A program made the position numbers and the translations under genes. Shown here in pieces: positions 1 through 6,516 of a stretch of 18,727 nt of DNA. The notes under the pieces are model-generated. The model did no database searches. It was not told where the DNA came from and saw only the letters and a program-made list of their open reading frames with translations. Numbering within the stretch: the first letter of the stretch is position 1; each line of letters begins with the position of its first letter. This DNA is from JAMIFV01 sp035906055 (GTDB taxonomy: Bacteria > Pseudomonadota > Alphaproteobacteria > Rickettsiales > JABCZZ01), in assembly GCA_035906055.1 (NCBI GenBank), contig JAMIFV010000002.1, positions 1 through 18,727 on the forward strand. Reading direction: 5' to 3'.

Positions 1-196
1 TAATGCACGATTCCACAACAAGGAACAGATGAAAGCCATCCTTGAAAAAGCAGGGCACACCATCTTGCCACTCCCAAAATACAGTCCCGACTTCAACCCC
101 ATCGAACAATCCTTCGCCATCATCAAAAAAAGACGAATGTTTGCGCAAAATCAGACAATCGCGGAGATTGTTATGAGTAATTGTAAATTGAAATGA
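1..196 (+). CDS. IS630-family transposase, C-terminal fragment (5' end outside window)
   Basis: The reading frame is open from base 2 to the TGA at 194-196 and encodes about 64 residues, the end of a DDE transposase. It contains YSPDFNPIEQSF, the signature around the last catalytic acid of IS630/Tc1-type transposases; the Glu of NPIE would be the third acidic residue. A basic stretch (IIKKRRM) follows, as is usual. The rest of the gene lies left of the window, so I cannot tell whether the element is intact. I found no clear terminal inverted repeat after the stop codon, so the element boundary is not defined. Confidence 0.85.
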   Translation, partial: NARFHNKEQMKAILEKAGHTILPLPKYSPDFNPIEQSFAIIKKRRMFAQNQTIAEIVMSNCKLK

Positions 197-211
197 CTAT
201 AAATGCCACAA

Positions 212-239
212 CAAAAAACGCGGCCCGGAGGGCCGCGTT
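212..239 (-). terminator. Rho-independent terminator of the DUF465 gene
   Basis: A perfect 9-bp stem (217-225 with 231-239, sequence AACGCGGCC/GGCCGCGTT) closes a 5-base loop. On the minus strand it is followed by a run of T (complement of the A run at 213-218). It lies about 38 bases past the stop of the minus-strand gene at 277-474. It could also slow transcripts from the plus-strand transposase, but the U-tract favours minus-strand use. Confidence 0.8.
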
Positions 240-276
240 CTATGACTGCGCGCAAGATTCTGCGGCAGCGAAGACG

Positions 277-474
277 CTAAGAAGCGTCTTTCTGGTCCCG
301 TGCGTCAAGCTCCTGCGTGAGACGGGAAATTTCTTCCTTGATGAGAAGCTTCTGCTTCTTGATGTCCTTGATCGCAAAAAAGTCAGGTGAAGGATGTGCC
401 ATCTCTGCCCCCAGCAGGGTATCGAGTTCTTCGTGTTTCGCGTGGAGGTGGTCGATGTGCGATGCTACTGACAT
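277..474 (-). CDS. YdcH/DUF465 family small protein
   Basis: A 65-residue, charged, mostly helical cytoplasmic protein. Features of the DUF465 (YdcH) family are an N-terminal helix of the form SHIDHLHAKHEELDTLL, a short linker with Pro and Asp, then KKQKLLIKEEISRL, a heptad-like pattern suggesting a helical hairpin or coiled coil. The function of this family is not established. I start at ATG 474-472 because GGGAG lies 7 bases upstream and the family begins here; an upstream in-frame ATG at 549 would add 25 unrelated residues. A terminator follows at 212-239, so it is probably transcribed alone. Confidence 0.85.
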   Translation of the reverse strand: MSVASHIDHLHAKHEELDTLLGAEMAHPSPDFFAIKDIKKQKLLIKEEISRLTQELDARDQKDAS

Positions 475-563
475 TGTGTAACTCCCATGTTGTTTATAGA
501 GAGACGCCTCAGGGCACGTTGCGCCGGTAGTAGAGGCGACAATCCCCATTTAAGTAAACCGCG

Positions 564-593
564 CATAAAGTTGCAAGTACTATGCACTGTCAA
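564..593 (-). promoter_or_regulatory. Candidate sigma-70 promoter for the DUF465 gene
   Basis: On the minus strand a perfect TTGACA (-35, 593-588) is followed after 18 bases by TTTATG (569-564), a weak -10. A second overlapping option is TTGCAA, 17 bases, then TTAAAT. Either would give a leader of roughly 60-85 bases before the start at 474. The -35 is strong and the -10 weak, so this is a suggestion only. Confidence 0.4.
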
Positions 594-658
594 GGGATAT
601 ATATTTTCAAAATCCGATTTTTTGTTTGGTTCGGCAAATGGTGTTACAGGAGAGACAG

Positions 659-1306
659 TTACCTGTTGCCGAAATGTCCATCCTGCAGAAAACGGCGCAC
701 AAGCTTGCGTACCTTTGCGCTGTGGGGCATGTAGACATGGCTCACAGGGATAACGATGTGTTCCTTCATTCCCGCGAGCTTAGTGCTTTCCACGGACACT
801 TTTCCATCGTTTTCTTTTCCTATGATGCGCGAGCCGATGAAGTCGGCGGTTTTGTTCCCAGCGATGATGCCCAGTTCATAATGCACCGCACCCAAAAGCG
901 TTTCGGTATTGGGTAGCCTGGTCACAAGCTGCTGGCCTGCGGGGCCGTAGAGTTTTTTATAAAGCCACCGGTCCCTGATGAAGTCCGCCACCTCGCTGCC
1001 GTGGTTGGGTGTGCCCGCCATCACTACGCGGCCAAGCTTTGGCACTTTATATTTGGTGAGGTAGGCGCGTGTGATGAGCCCGCCCATCGAGTATCCGACA
1101 AAATGTACGCAGCCTTCGGTCTCATGAGTAAATTTTTCTATGCGCGGGTGGATGGTTTCCACGATCTGCTCGATGCTCTGTCGCGTGGAAGGGTAGCCGA
1201 TGTGAAAAGTTTTAAAGCCGTGGCGCTTTAAATAGCTGGCCATGCCGCCCATGGAGCGGTGCGTGCGGAAGATGCCGTGCAGGAGGATAACGCCGTTTTC
1301 ATTCAT
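659..1306 (-). CDS. Alpha/beta hydrolase (lipase-like, COG1075 type)
   Basis: A 215-residue cytoplasmic alpha/beta hydrolase. The N-terminus reads GVILLHGIFRT, where HG at 10-11 is the usual oxyanion-hole strand-loop. The nucleophile elbow GYSMGG places the catalytic Ser at 73. A late DGKVSVEST segment and SHVYMPHS near the end supply the likely acid and His. It has no signal peptide or membrane segment. Substrate is unknown; the family includes lipases and esterases. The ATG at 1306-1304 fits the family start; a longer frame to 1402 adds unrelated residues. The start overlaps the end of the YoeB-like toxin gene by 8 bases, so the hydrolase is probably co-transcribed with, and translationally coupled to, the toxin-antitoxin pair. 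No terminator is evident downstream. Confidence 0.85.
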   Translation of the reverse strand: MNENGVILLHGIFRTHRSMGGMASYLKRHGFKTFHIGYPSTRQSIEQIVETIHPRIEKFTHETEGCVHFVGYSMGGLITRAYLTKYKVPKLGRVVMAGTPNHGSEVADFIRDRWLYKKLYGPAGQQLVTRLPNTETLLGAVHYELGIIAGNKTADFIGSRIIGKENDGKVSVESTKLAGMKEHIVIPVSHVYMPHSAKVRKLVRRFLQDGHFGNR

Positions 1307-1568
1307 AATGCGTCCACATGCGTAGTACTTTAACCGTGCGTTCCTTTTCCAGCACTTGATACACCAATCTATGCTGGATATTAATGCGGCGGGAGTATGC
1401 ACCGCTTAAATCACCCACCGGTTTTTCATAAGGCGGGGGATTCTCAAAAGGGTTTTCTGCAACGATCGTAAGAAGTAATTCTGCTTTGGGGCGTAAACCC
1501 GAAGAAGCGATGCGCTTCGCATCTTTCTGCGCCTGCCTGGTGTAGACCACCTGCCAGCCAGGCTTCAC
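1299..1568 (-). CDS. yoeB: YoeB/Txe family mRNA interferase toxin
   Basis: An 89-residue toxin of the RelE superfamily. YoeB proteins bind the ribosomal A site and cleave mRNA when freed from the antitoxin. Visible family features are W5, NPF at 39-41, PYEKPVGDLSGAYSRRIN with Glu48 and Arg60/61, QHRLVYQV, and the C-terminal MWTHYE with His87-Tyr88. These correspond to the catalytic Glu, Arg and terminal His-Tyr of E. coli YoeB, so the toxin looks intact. Its ATG overlaps the antitoxin stop by 4 bases (1565-1568), the classic arrangement for this module. Its 3' end overlaps the hydrolase gene by 8 bases. Confidence 0.92.
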   Translation of the reverse strand: MKPGWQVVYTRQAQKDAKRIASSGLRPKAELLLTIVAENPFENPPPYEKPVGDLSGAYSRRINIQHRLVYQVLEKERTVKVLRMWTHYE

Positions 1569-1807
1569 CAGCCCGGTTCCTTGAACGTATCTTTTACAGG
1601 CGTCTTCATTCCTTCATAGATGGATTCACGCATACCGGGGACAGACAGTAAATGTAGCGTTTCCTGTATGGCGTTCCAGTCCTGTTCGCCTATCAGCACG
1701 GCATTAGAGCGTGGCCCGGTAATGAGCAAAGGCGCATGCGCCTGGGCGGTTTCATCGAGCAGACGGTAGAGGTTTTTACGGGCGTCGCTGGCAGTTTTCG
1801 TTTCCAT
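1565..1807 (-). CDS. yefM: YefM/Phd family antitoxin
   Basis: An 80-residue type II antitoxin that neutralises the adjacent toxin and represses their operon. The N-terminal half (TASDARKNLYRLLDE, then APLLITGPRSNAVLI) matches the Phd/YefM DNA-binding fold. The C-terminal half (LLSVPGMRESIYEGMK) resembles the flexible toxin-wrapping tail. GGGGA lies about 4 bases before the ATG. The distance from the likely operator (1931-1959) is unusually long, about 115 bases, because a palindromic repeat element lies between. Confidence 0.9.
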   Translation of the reverse strand: METKTASDARKNLYRLLDETAQAHAPLLITGPRSNAVLIGEQDWNAIQETLHLLSVPGMRESIYEGMKTPVKDTFKEPGW

Positions 1808-1824
1808 AATTCCCCGTTTCTTTG

Positions 1825-1917
1825 GTCATTCCCTGAATCCGCTTGCGGATTCTAGGGGAATCCAGCTTTGTTGTCAGATGGATCGCCCTGTAATTGCTGC
1901 GCAATTCAGGCGATGAC
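1825..1917. repeat. Palindromic repeat element, two-arm, in the toxin-antitoxin leader
   Basis: Two inverted arms, each itself palindromic. The left arm starts GTCATTCC, has an inner stem GAATCCGC/GCGGATTC (1835-1842 with 1845-1852) and ends GGAATCCAG at 1865. The right arm, read from its outer end, starts GTCATCGCC and has an inner stem AATTGC/GCAATT. The outer ends resemble those of the repeat at 7372-7437, though the interiors differ. It sits between the probable operator/promoter and the antitoxin start, so it would be part of the mRNA leader. Confidence 0.6.
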
Positions 1918-1919
1918 GA

Positions 1920-1959
1920 ATTATAGCATTATCGTACGCTATTTCGTACGCTTCGTCAA
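1920..1959 (-). promoter_or_regulatory. Probable promoter and autoregulatory operator of the toxin-antitoxin-hydrolase operon
   Basis: On the minus strand TTGACG (1959-1954) and TACGAT (1936-1931) are 17 bases apart, and a perfect TATAAT lies slightly further on (1925-1920). Overlying this are two CGTACG palindromes at 1933-1938 and 1945-1950, 12 bases centre to centre. E. coli YefM-YoeB represses through paired palindromes with TGTACA cores at, as I recall, the same spacing, so these are good operator candidates. The site begins two bases past the lepA stop codon. Confidence 0.6.
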
Positions 1960-1960
1960 G

Positions 1961-3766
1961 TCAATCCTCACTGCCCATCTTGAGTGCGGCGATGAACGCG
2001 GATTTGGGGATTTCCACATTGCCCACGGAGCGCATCTTCTTTTTGCCCTCTTTCTGCTTGTCGAGCAGTTTGCGCTTACGGCTGATGTCGCCGCCATAGC
2101 ATTTTGCAGTCACGTCCTTACGCAGGGCGCTTACCGTTTCACGCGCAATGATCTTGCCGCCGATGGCCGCCTGAATGGCGATCTGGAACATCTGTCTGGG
2201 GATGAGGTCTTTCAGGCGTTTGCACAGTGAGCGGCCACGGAAGTCTGCCTGCGTCTTGTGCACGATAATGGAGAGCGCATCCACCGGCTCGGCGTTGACA
2301 AGGATGGAGAGCTTCACAAGGTCGCTCTCGGCGTAGTTATCGACGTGGTAATCAAAGCTGGCATAGCCGCGTGAAACGGATTTAAGGCGGTCGTAGAAAT
2401 CGAACACCACTTCGTTGAGCGGCAGGCGGTAGACCACCATGGCGCGGTTGCCTACATAGGTGAGGTCCAGCTGTACGCCACGCTTTTCCGTGCAGAGATT
2501 GAGGATGGAACCCAGATATTCGTCCGGAACCATGATTGTGGCCTTGATCCACGGCTCTTCCATATGTTCGATATGGGTGGGATCTGGCATGTCGGCGGGG
2601 TTGTGCAGCTCCAAATTGGTGCCGTCCGTGCGGAATATCTTGTAGACCACGCTAGGCGCGGTGGCGATGAGGTCGAGGCCGAATTCGCGCTCAAGGCGCT
2701 CTTCGATGATTTCCAGATGCAGCAGTCCAAGGAATCCGCAGCGGAAGCCGAAGCCCAGCGCCGAAGAGGTTTCCATCTCAAACTCGAAGCTTGCGTCGTT
2801 CAGGCGCAGTTTTCCAAGGCTTTCCTTGAGGTTCTCAAAATCGCTGGTATCGACCGGATAAAGGCCGCAGAATACCACCGGCATGCTGGGTTTGAAACCG
2901 GGCAGGGGGGTGTCGCACGGCTTGCGCTCATCGGTCACCGTATCCCCGATCTTACAGTCGGAAACCTGCTTGATGCCGGTGATGATAAAGCCCACTTCGC
3001 CCGGTACAAGTTTGTCCATATTTACTTTTTTGGGTGTGAAGAAGCCGACCTGCTCCACCGTATGCGCGGCACCCGTGGCCATGAAGCGTATTTTCTGGCC
3101 TTTTGAAAGAACACCATGCATGACGCGCACGAGGATAACCACACCGAGATACGTGTCGTACCAGCTATCGATAAGCAGTGCCTGAAGCGTGGCGTTCTCA
3201 TCGCCTTTGGGAGCTGGAAGGCGCGTTACAAGGGCCTCCAGCACATCCTGAATGCCGATGCCGGTCTTGGCCGAGATCATCACCGCGTCGCTGGCATCCA
3301 GGCCGATAACGTCTTCGATCTGCTGCTTGATGCGGGCGGGGTCGGCGGCGGGAAGGTCGATCTTGTTGAGGACTGGCACAATCTCGTGATGATTGTCTAG
3401 CGCCTGATAAACGTTGGCGAGCGTCTGCGCTTCCACGCCCTGGCTGGCGTCAACCACCAGCAGCGACCCTTCGCATGCGGCGAGCGAACGGCTTACCTCA
3501 TAGGCGAAGTCAACATGTCCCGGCGTGTCCATGAGGTTGAGCACGTAGGTGTTACCGTCATTGGCTTTATAATTGAGCCTGACCGTCTGTGCCTTAATGG
3601 TGATGCCGCGCTCTTTTTCGATGTCCATGGAATCGAGTACCTGAGAGGTCATCTCACGCGCTTCCAGCGCGCCGCAATACTCGATCAAACGGTCTGCCAG
3701 CGTTGATTTTCCATGGTCGATGTGTGCGATGATGGAGAAATTGCGTATATACTTCAATTCGGTCAT
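1961..3766 (-). CDS. lepA: Elongation factor 4 (LepA/EF4), ribosome-associated GTPase
   Basis: 601 residues, essentially the length of E. coli LepA (599). EF4 is a translational GTPase that acts on ribosomes. GTPase motifs in order: AHIDHGKS (14-21), GITI in switch I (54-57), DTPGH (80-84), NKID (134-137) and SAK (165-167). The LepA-specific C-terminal domain is clear, with the region around YGGDISRKRKLLDKQKEGKK near the end. I start at ATG 3766-3764 because MTELKYIRNFSIIAH matches family starts; an in-frame extension to 3871 has no family similarity. No strong ribosome-binding site is seen. No obvious terminator follows; the stop is next to the toxin-antitoxin promoter, so read-through into that operon is possible. 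Confidence 0.98.
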   Translation of the reverse strand: MTELKYIRNFSIIAHIDHGKSTLADRLIEYCGALEAREMTSQVLDSMDIEKERGITIKAQTVRLNYKANDGNTYVLNLMDTPGHVDFAYEVSRSLAACEGSLLVVDASQGVEAQTLANVYQALDNHHEIVPVLNKIDLPAADPARIKQQIEDVIGLDASDAVMISAKTGIGIQDVLEALVTRLPAPKGDENATLQALLIDSWYDTYLGVVILVRVMHGVLSKGQKIRFMATGAAHTVEQVGFFTPKKVNMDKLVPGEVGFIITGIKQVSDCKIGDTVTDERKPCDTPLPGFKPSMPVVFCGLYPVDTSDFENLKESLGKLRLNDASFEFEMETSSALGFGFRCGFLGLLHLEIIEERLEREFGLDLIATAPSVVYKIFRTDGTNLELHNPADMPDPTHIEHMEEPWIKATIMVPDEYLGSILNLCTEKRGVQLDLTYVGNRAMVVYRLPLNEVVFDFYDRLKSVSRGYASFDYHVDNYAESDLVKLSILVNAEPVDALSIIVHKTQADFRGRSLCKRLKDLIPRQMFQIAIQAAIGGKIIARETVSALRKDVTAKCYGGDISRKRKLLDKQKEGKKKMRSVGNVEIPKSAFIAALKMGSED

Positions 3767-4044
3767 GCGCAGGTGTTTACCTGCCACCCCCGTATTTGCA
3801 AGTATTTTATTGCCAGAAGCGTCGTCAGCAATATGTCTCATGCGTAATAATGCGCGGACTATATTAACCAAATGTTAATAAAGCACCCTCTGCAAGGCGA
3901 CGGATTTCCCGGAAATTCTGGTATTGCAAGTATTTTTTGCGTGCTTTGCTTTGTAATTTAGGGTATAGTCAGAGTGTGGGATTCTATTTATGCATCCTGC
4001 GTCGAGCGTGCAAGTAGCACAGAATTTTACATGGAGTAACTCGA

Positions 4045-4878
4045 GTGAGCGTAATTGGTCTTCAGGATTTTCTCTCAGCCGCTATAGCGCGTCAGGTCAA
4101 GCCTGATGCCGTGCGCGCCGCTGTAAATACAACCCCGGCGCCGCAGGTCGAAGAAACCGCGCAGACGCTGAACACAACAAGCCCTACATCCACCTCTTCC
4201 ATTTCCACCCAGTCGCTGGGCACCGCCGCATTCACCAGCACGGCCGCAAGCCTTGCGCAACTTGGCGCAGTATTACAGATCAGCCAGGGCGGGGTAGGGC
4301 AATTGCAATCCCTGCTGCAGCAGCTTCAGGCGCTCGCAGGGCAGGCTTCCGCTCCCAACGTTTCCGAAGAAACCCTCGCAAAGATCGACAGCCAGTTCCA
4401 GCAGTTGCTGGGGCAGTTGGGCAAGATTTCAACCGGCACCACTTTTAACGGGGCAAGCGTCCTTGACGGTAAATTCTCCGGCCAGCAACTGCTGCCGCTG
4501 GGCGGTGGCAGCTCAGGCTCCACTCCCAAAGTAACCTTGCCTGACCTCTCGCTCTTCGCATTGTTCGGTGGTGCGCAGCCCAGCCTGCTTACGCCGGAAG
4601 GTGCGGCTCAGGCGCTCAAGAGCCTCGGGGCGGCTAAAAATGCAACCGATAAGGCCGGTGCAGACATTCAGGAAGCGCAGGAGCAGGTGGAATATACTTC
4701 CGCCACCGTACAGAGCGCGCTTACCAATATCGGCGCGTCCAGGGCCGTTATCACGGACGCGGATATTGCCGGTGTGTTTGAAAGCCTGGTAAGCGGCTTC
4801 GGCCCTGATATATCCGCTACCGCACAGATACAGACCGGCAATCTTTCCCCGGCATTGCTTAGCCTCTTGCAAGAGTAG
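4045..4878 (+). CDS. Flagellin-like protein (orphan, atypical N-terminus)
   Basis: 277 residues starting at GTG 4045, chosen because GGAG at 4033-4036 lies 8 bases upstream. Residues about 70-142 resemble the flagellin D1 helix region: an amphipathic Gln/Leu-rich helix, then SQFQQLLGQLGKIS and TGTTFNGASVLDG, close to the QTQFNG..VL motif of flagellins. Residues about 205-277 resemble the flagellin C-terminus: SALTNIGASRAVITDADIA, then a helix ending in NLSPALLSLLQE. The usual N-terminal D0 helix is missing; instead there is a Thr/Ser/Pro-rich stretch at 27-67. No signal peptide, as expected for flagellar type III export. No other flagellar genes are nearby. It could be a minor filament protein, a FlgL-like junction protein, or a diverged relative with another role. 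Confidence 0.7.
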   Translation: MSVIGLQDFLSAAIARQVKPDAVRAAVNTTPAPQVEETAQTLNTTSPTSTSSISTQSLGTAAFTSTAASLAQLGAVLQISQGGVGQLQSLLQQLQALAGQASAPNVSEETLAKIDSQFQQLLGQLGKISTGTTFNGASVLDGKFSGQQLLPLGGGSSGSTPKVTLPDLSLFALFGGAQPSLLTPEGAAQALKSLGAAKNATDKAGADIQEAQEQVEYTSATVQSALTNIGASRAVITDADIAGVFESLVSGFGPDISATAQIQTGNLSPALLSLLQE

Positions 4879-4943
4879 TTGTTTGTTGTTAGTTGTTCGT
4901 TGTTAGAAACAATTGCTAACAGCCAATAACGAACAACAAACAA
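4879..4943. repeat. Heptamer inverted-repeat element A (flagellin-like gene to dapA)
   Basis: The left arm is four 7-base units, TTGTTTG, TTGTTAG, TTGTTCG and TTGTTAG (4879-4906). A 9-base loop follows, then four complementary-type units, CTAACAG, CCAATAA, CGAACAA and CAAACAA (4916-4943). The arms pair almost completely. The element begins at the first base after the flagellin-like stop codon and ends one base before an in-frame dapA ATG (4945), so it makes up the whole intergenic region. It could act as a transcript 3' hairpin. Confidence 0.85.
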
Positions 4944-4950
4944 TATGCTT

Positions 4951-5850
4951 ATGTTTTCCGGCATTTTTACCGCGCTTATCACTCCTTTCAAGAACGGTCA
5001 GGTGGATGAGAAAACCTTCCAGTCCTTTGTCGACTGGCAGATCAGCGAAGGCGTGCACGGCGTTGTGCCCTGCGGCACCACCGGCGAGTCACCAACGCTC
5101 TCCTATGAGGAGCATAACCGCGTTGTGTCACTCTGCGTTGAAGCGGCAAAAGGCCGCACCAAGGTGATCGCGGGCACCGGCGCCAACTCCACCGATGAAG
5201 CGATTATGCTGACGCGCCACGCCAAAAAAGCCGGTGCGGATGCAGCGCTCATCGTTGCACCATATTACAACAAACCGACGCAGGAAGGCATCTATCAGCA
5301 TTACAAGGCCATCGCCGCTGCGGTGGATATGCCCATCATCCTCTATAATGTACCAGGCCGCACGGTGGTGGACATTAAAGACGAAACCATCGAGCGCCTG
5401 TCTAAAATTTCCAACATCATCGGCATCAAGGATGCGACCGGCGACCTCGCCCGCGTATGCACACTGCGGGCGCGTGTAGGCGACAGCTTCCAGCAGATAT
5501 CCGGCGAGGACATGACCGCGGTGGCCTTCAACGTGCAGGGCGGCATCGGTTGCATATCGGTAAGTTCAAATGTGGCGCCGAGAATATGCGCGCAGGTGCA
5601 GAACCTGACATTGACGGGTAAATACAAAGAGGCGCTGGCGCTGCATGAAAAGCTGGTGCCGCTGCATGACGCCATGTTCTGCGAGACCAGCCCCGCGCCG
5701 GTCAAATACGCCGCCCACCTGCTGGGAAAATGTGCGCTGGAGCTACGCCTGCCGATGCTGCCGCCCACCGACGCCAGCAAAGCAACCGTGCACGCCGCCA
5801 TGCAGAAAGCAGGCATTGCGCTGGAAGAGCGCATGCTGGAGAAAGCTTAG
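4951..5850 (+). CDS. dapA: 4-hydroxy-tetrahydrodipicolinate synthase (DapA)
   Basis: Condenses pyruvate with aspartate semialdehyde in the first committed step of the diaminopimelate/lysine pathway, which feeds peptidoglycan. TIM-barrel lyase of the DapA/NAL family. Visible motifs are CGTTGES near residue 41-47, YNVPGRT containing the catalytic Tyr (132) and IIGIKDAT with the Schiff-base Lys (160). Length, 299 residues, is normal. I start at ATG 4951 because MFSGIFTALITPF aligns with typical DapA starts; an in-frame ATG at 4945 would add Met-Leu. Neither start has a ribosome-binding site, because the heptamer element occupies the sequence directly upstream. The pairing with smpB downstream is common in alphaproteobacteria. 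Confidence 0.97.
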   Translation: MFSGIFTALITPFKNGQVDEKTFQSFVDWQISEGVHGVVPCGTTGESPTLSYEEHNRVVSLCVEAAKGRTKVIAGTGANSTDEAIMLTRHAKKAGADAALIVAPYYNKPTQEGIYQHYKAIAAAVDMPIILYNVPGRTVVDIKDETIERLSKISNIIGIKDATGDLARVCTLRARVGDSFQQISGEDMTAVAFNVQGGIGCISVSSNVAPRICAQVQNLTLTGKYKEALALHEKLVPLHDAMFCETSPAPVKYAAHLLGKCALELRLPMLPPTDASKATVHAAMQKAGIALEERMLEKA

Positions 5851-5972
5851 ATTTGCGGTTATCCAGCCTGCGCAAGGACGTGATAACGGCTTGCGCCCGG
5901 TGTGGCGCTGTAAAAAGCCCTATCCAAATTCAGCAATTCTGCTAAGTTCCGCGACTTGCAGAAAATATCCCT

Positions 5973-6461
5973 ATGGCAGAACAGAGAAAAGACGCAAAAC
6001 CCAAACGTGACCAAAGCAAGCTGGTGGCTGAGAACCGCAAGGCGCGCTACAACTACGCCATCGAGGACACGCTGGAGGCGGGTGTGGTGCTGGTGGGCAC
6101 GGAGGTTAAGTCTCTCCGCCTTGGCCGGTCCAATATTACCGACGCGCATGCGGGAGATAAAGACGGCGAGTTGTGGATCTTCAATCTCGATATTCCGGTT
6201 TATGAGGGCGGCAACCGCTTCAACCACGAGCCGCGCCGTCCGCGCAAACTGCTGGTGCATGCCAAGCAGATGAATAAGCTGCTGGGTATGGTGAAAATCA
6301 AAGGCTACGCGCTGGTGCCCTTAAAACTCTATTTCAATGCTCGTGGCATCGCCAAGATATTGCTGGGCGTGGGCAAGGGTAAGAAGGAGTATGAGAAGCG
6401 CGAAACTATTAAAAAGCGCGACTGGGAAAAGCAGCAACGCGCCTTGTTGAAAAATAAGTAA
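5973..6461 (+). CDS. smpB: SsrA-binding protein SmpB
   Basis: 162 residues, normal for SmpB. It binds tmRNA and works with it to rescue stalled ribosomes. The N-terminal NRKARYNYAIEDTLEAG, the GTEVKSLR segment, the RPRKLL region and the basic C-terminal tail (KGKKEYEKRETIKKRDW) that enters the mRNA channel are all visible. It lies 122 bases after dapA; that gap contains a weak GCGCAAG/CTTGCGC dyad but no T-run, so it is not a convincing terminator. No clear ribosome-binding site precedes the ATG. The ssrA (tmRNA) gene is not in this window. Confidence 0.97.
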   Translation: MAEQRKDAKPKRDQSKLVAENRKARYNYAIEDTLEAGVVLVGTEVKSLRLGRSNITDAHAGDKDGELWIFNLDIPVYEGGNRFNHEPRRPRKLLVHAKQMNKLLGMVKIKGYALVPLKLYFNARGIAKILLGVGKGKKEYEKRETIKKRDWEKQQRALLKNK

Positions 6462-6485
6462 CTTTATTTCCCTGCTCCACTACGA

Positions 6486-6507
6486 TCAGAATCATGGTAA
6501 ATTCTGA
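6486..6507. promoter_or_regulatory. Short dyad upstream of the phosphodiesterase gene
   Basis: A 7-bp inverted repeat, TCAGAAT and ATTCTGA, separated by 8 bases, ends about 10 bases before the ATG at 6517. It could be an operator or an mRNA hairpin that affects translation initiation. There is no other evidence for either. Confidence 0.25.
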
Positions 6508-6516
6508 GTATGAAGT

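Noticed and set aside
487..916. Short plus-strand frames opposite the hydrolase and DUF465 genes
   Set aside because: No start signals or family features; they are shadows of the minus-strand genes.
3950..3970. Flagellar sigma-28 or sigma-70 promoter for the flagellin-like gene
   Set aside because: TATAGT at 3964-3969 is a possible -10, but no convincing -35 or sigma-28 consensus precedes it.
4879..4943. CRISPR-like repeats
   Set aside because: Units are 7 bases, contiguous and in inverted arms, with no spacers; no cas genes are present.
5851..5972. Terminator or small RNA between dapA and smpB
   Set aside because: Only a 7-bp dyad with a 13-base loop and no T-run; not enough to call.
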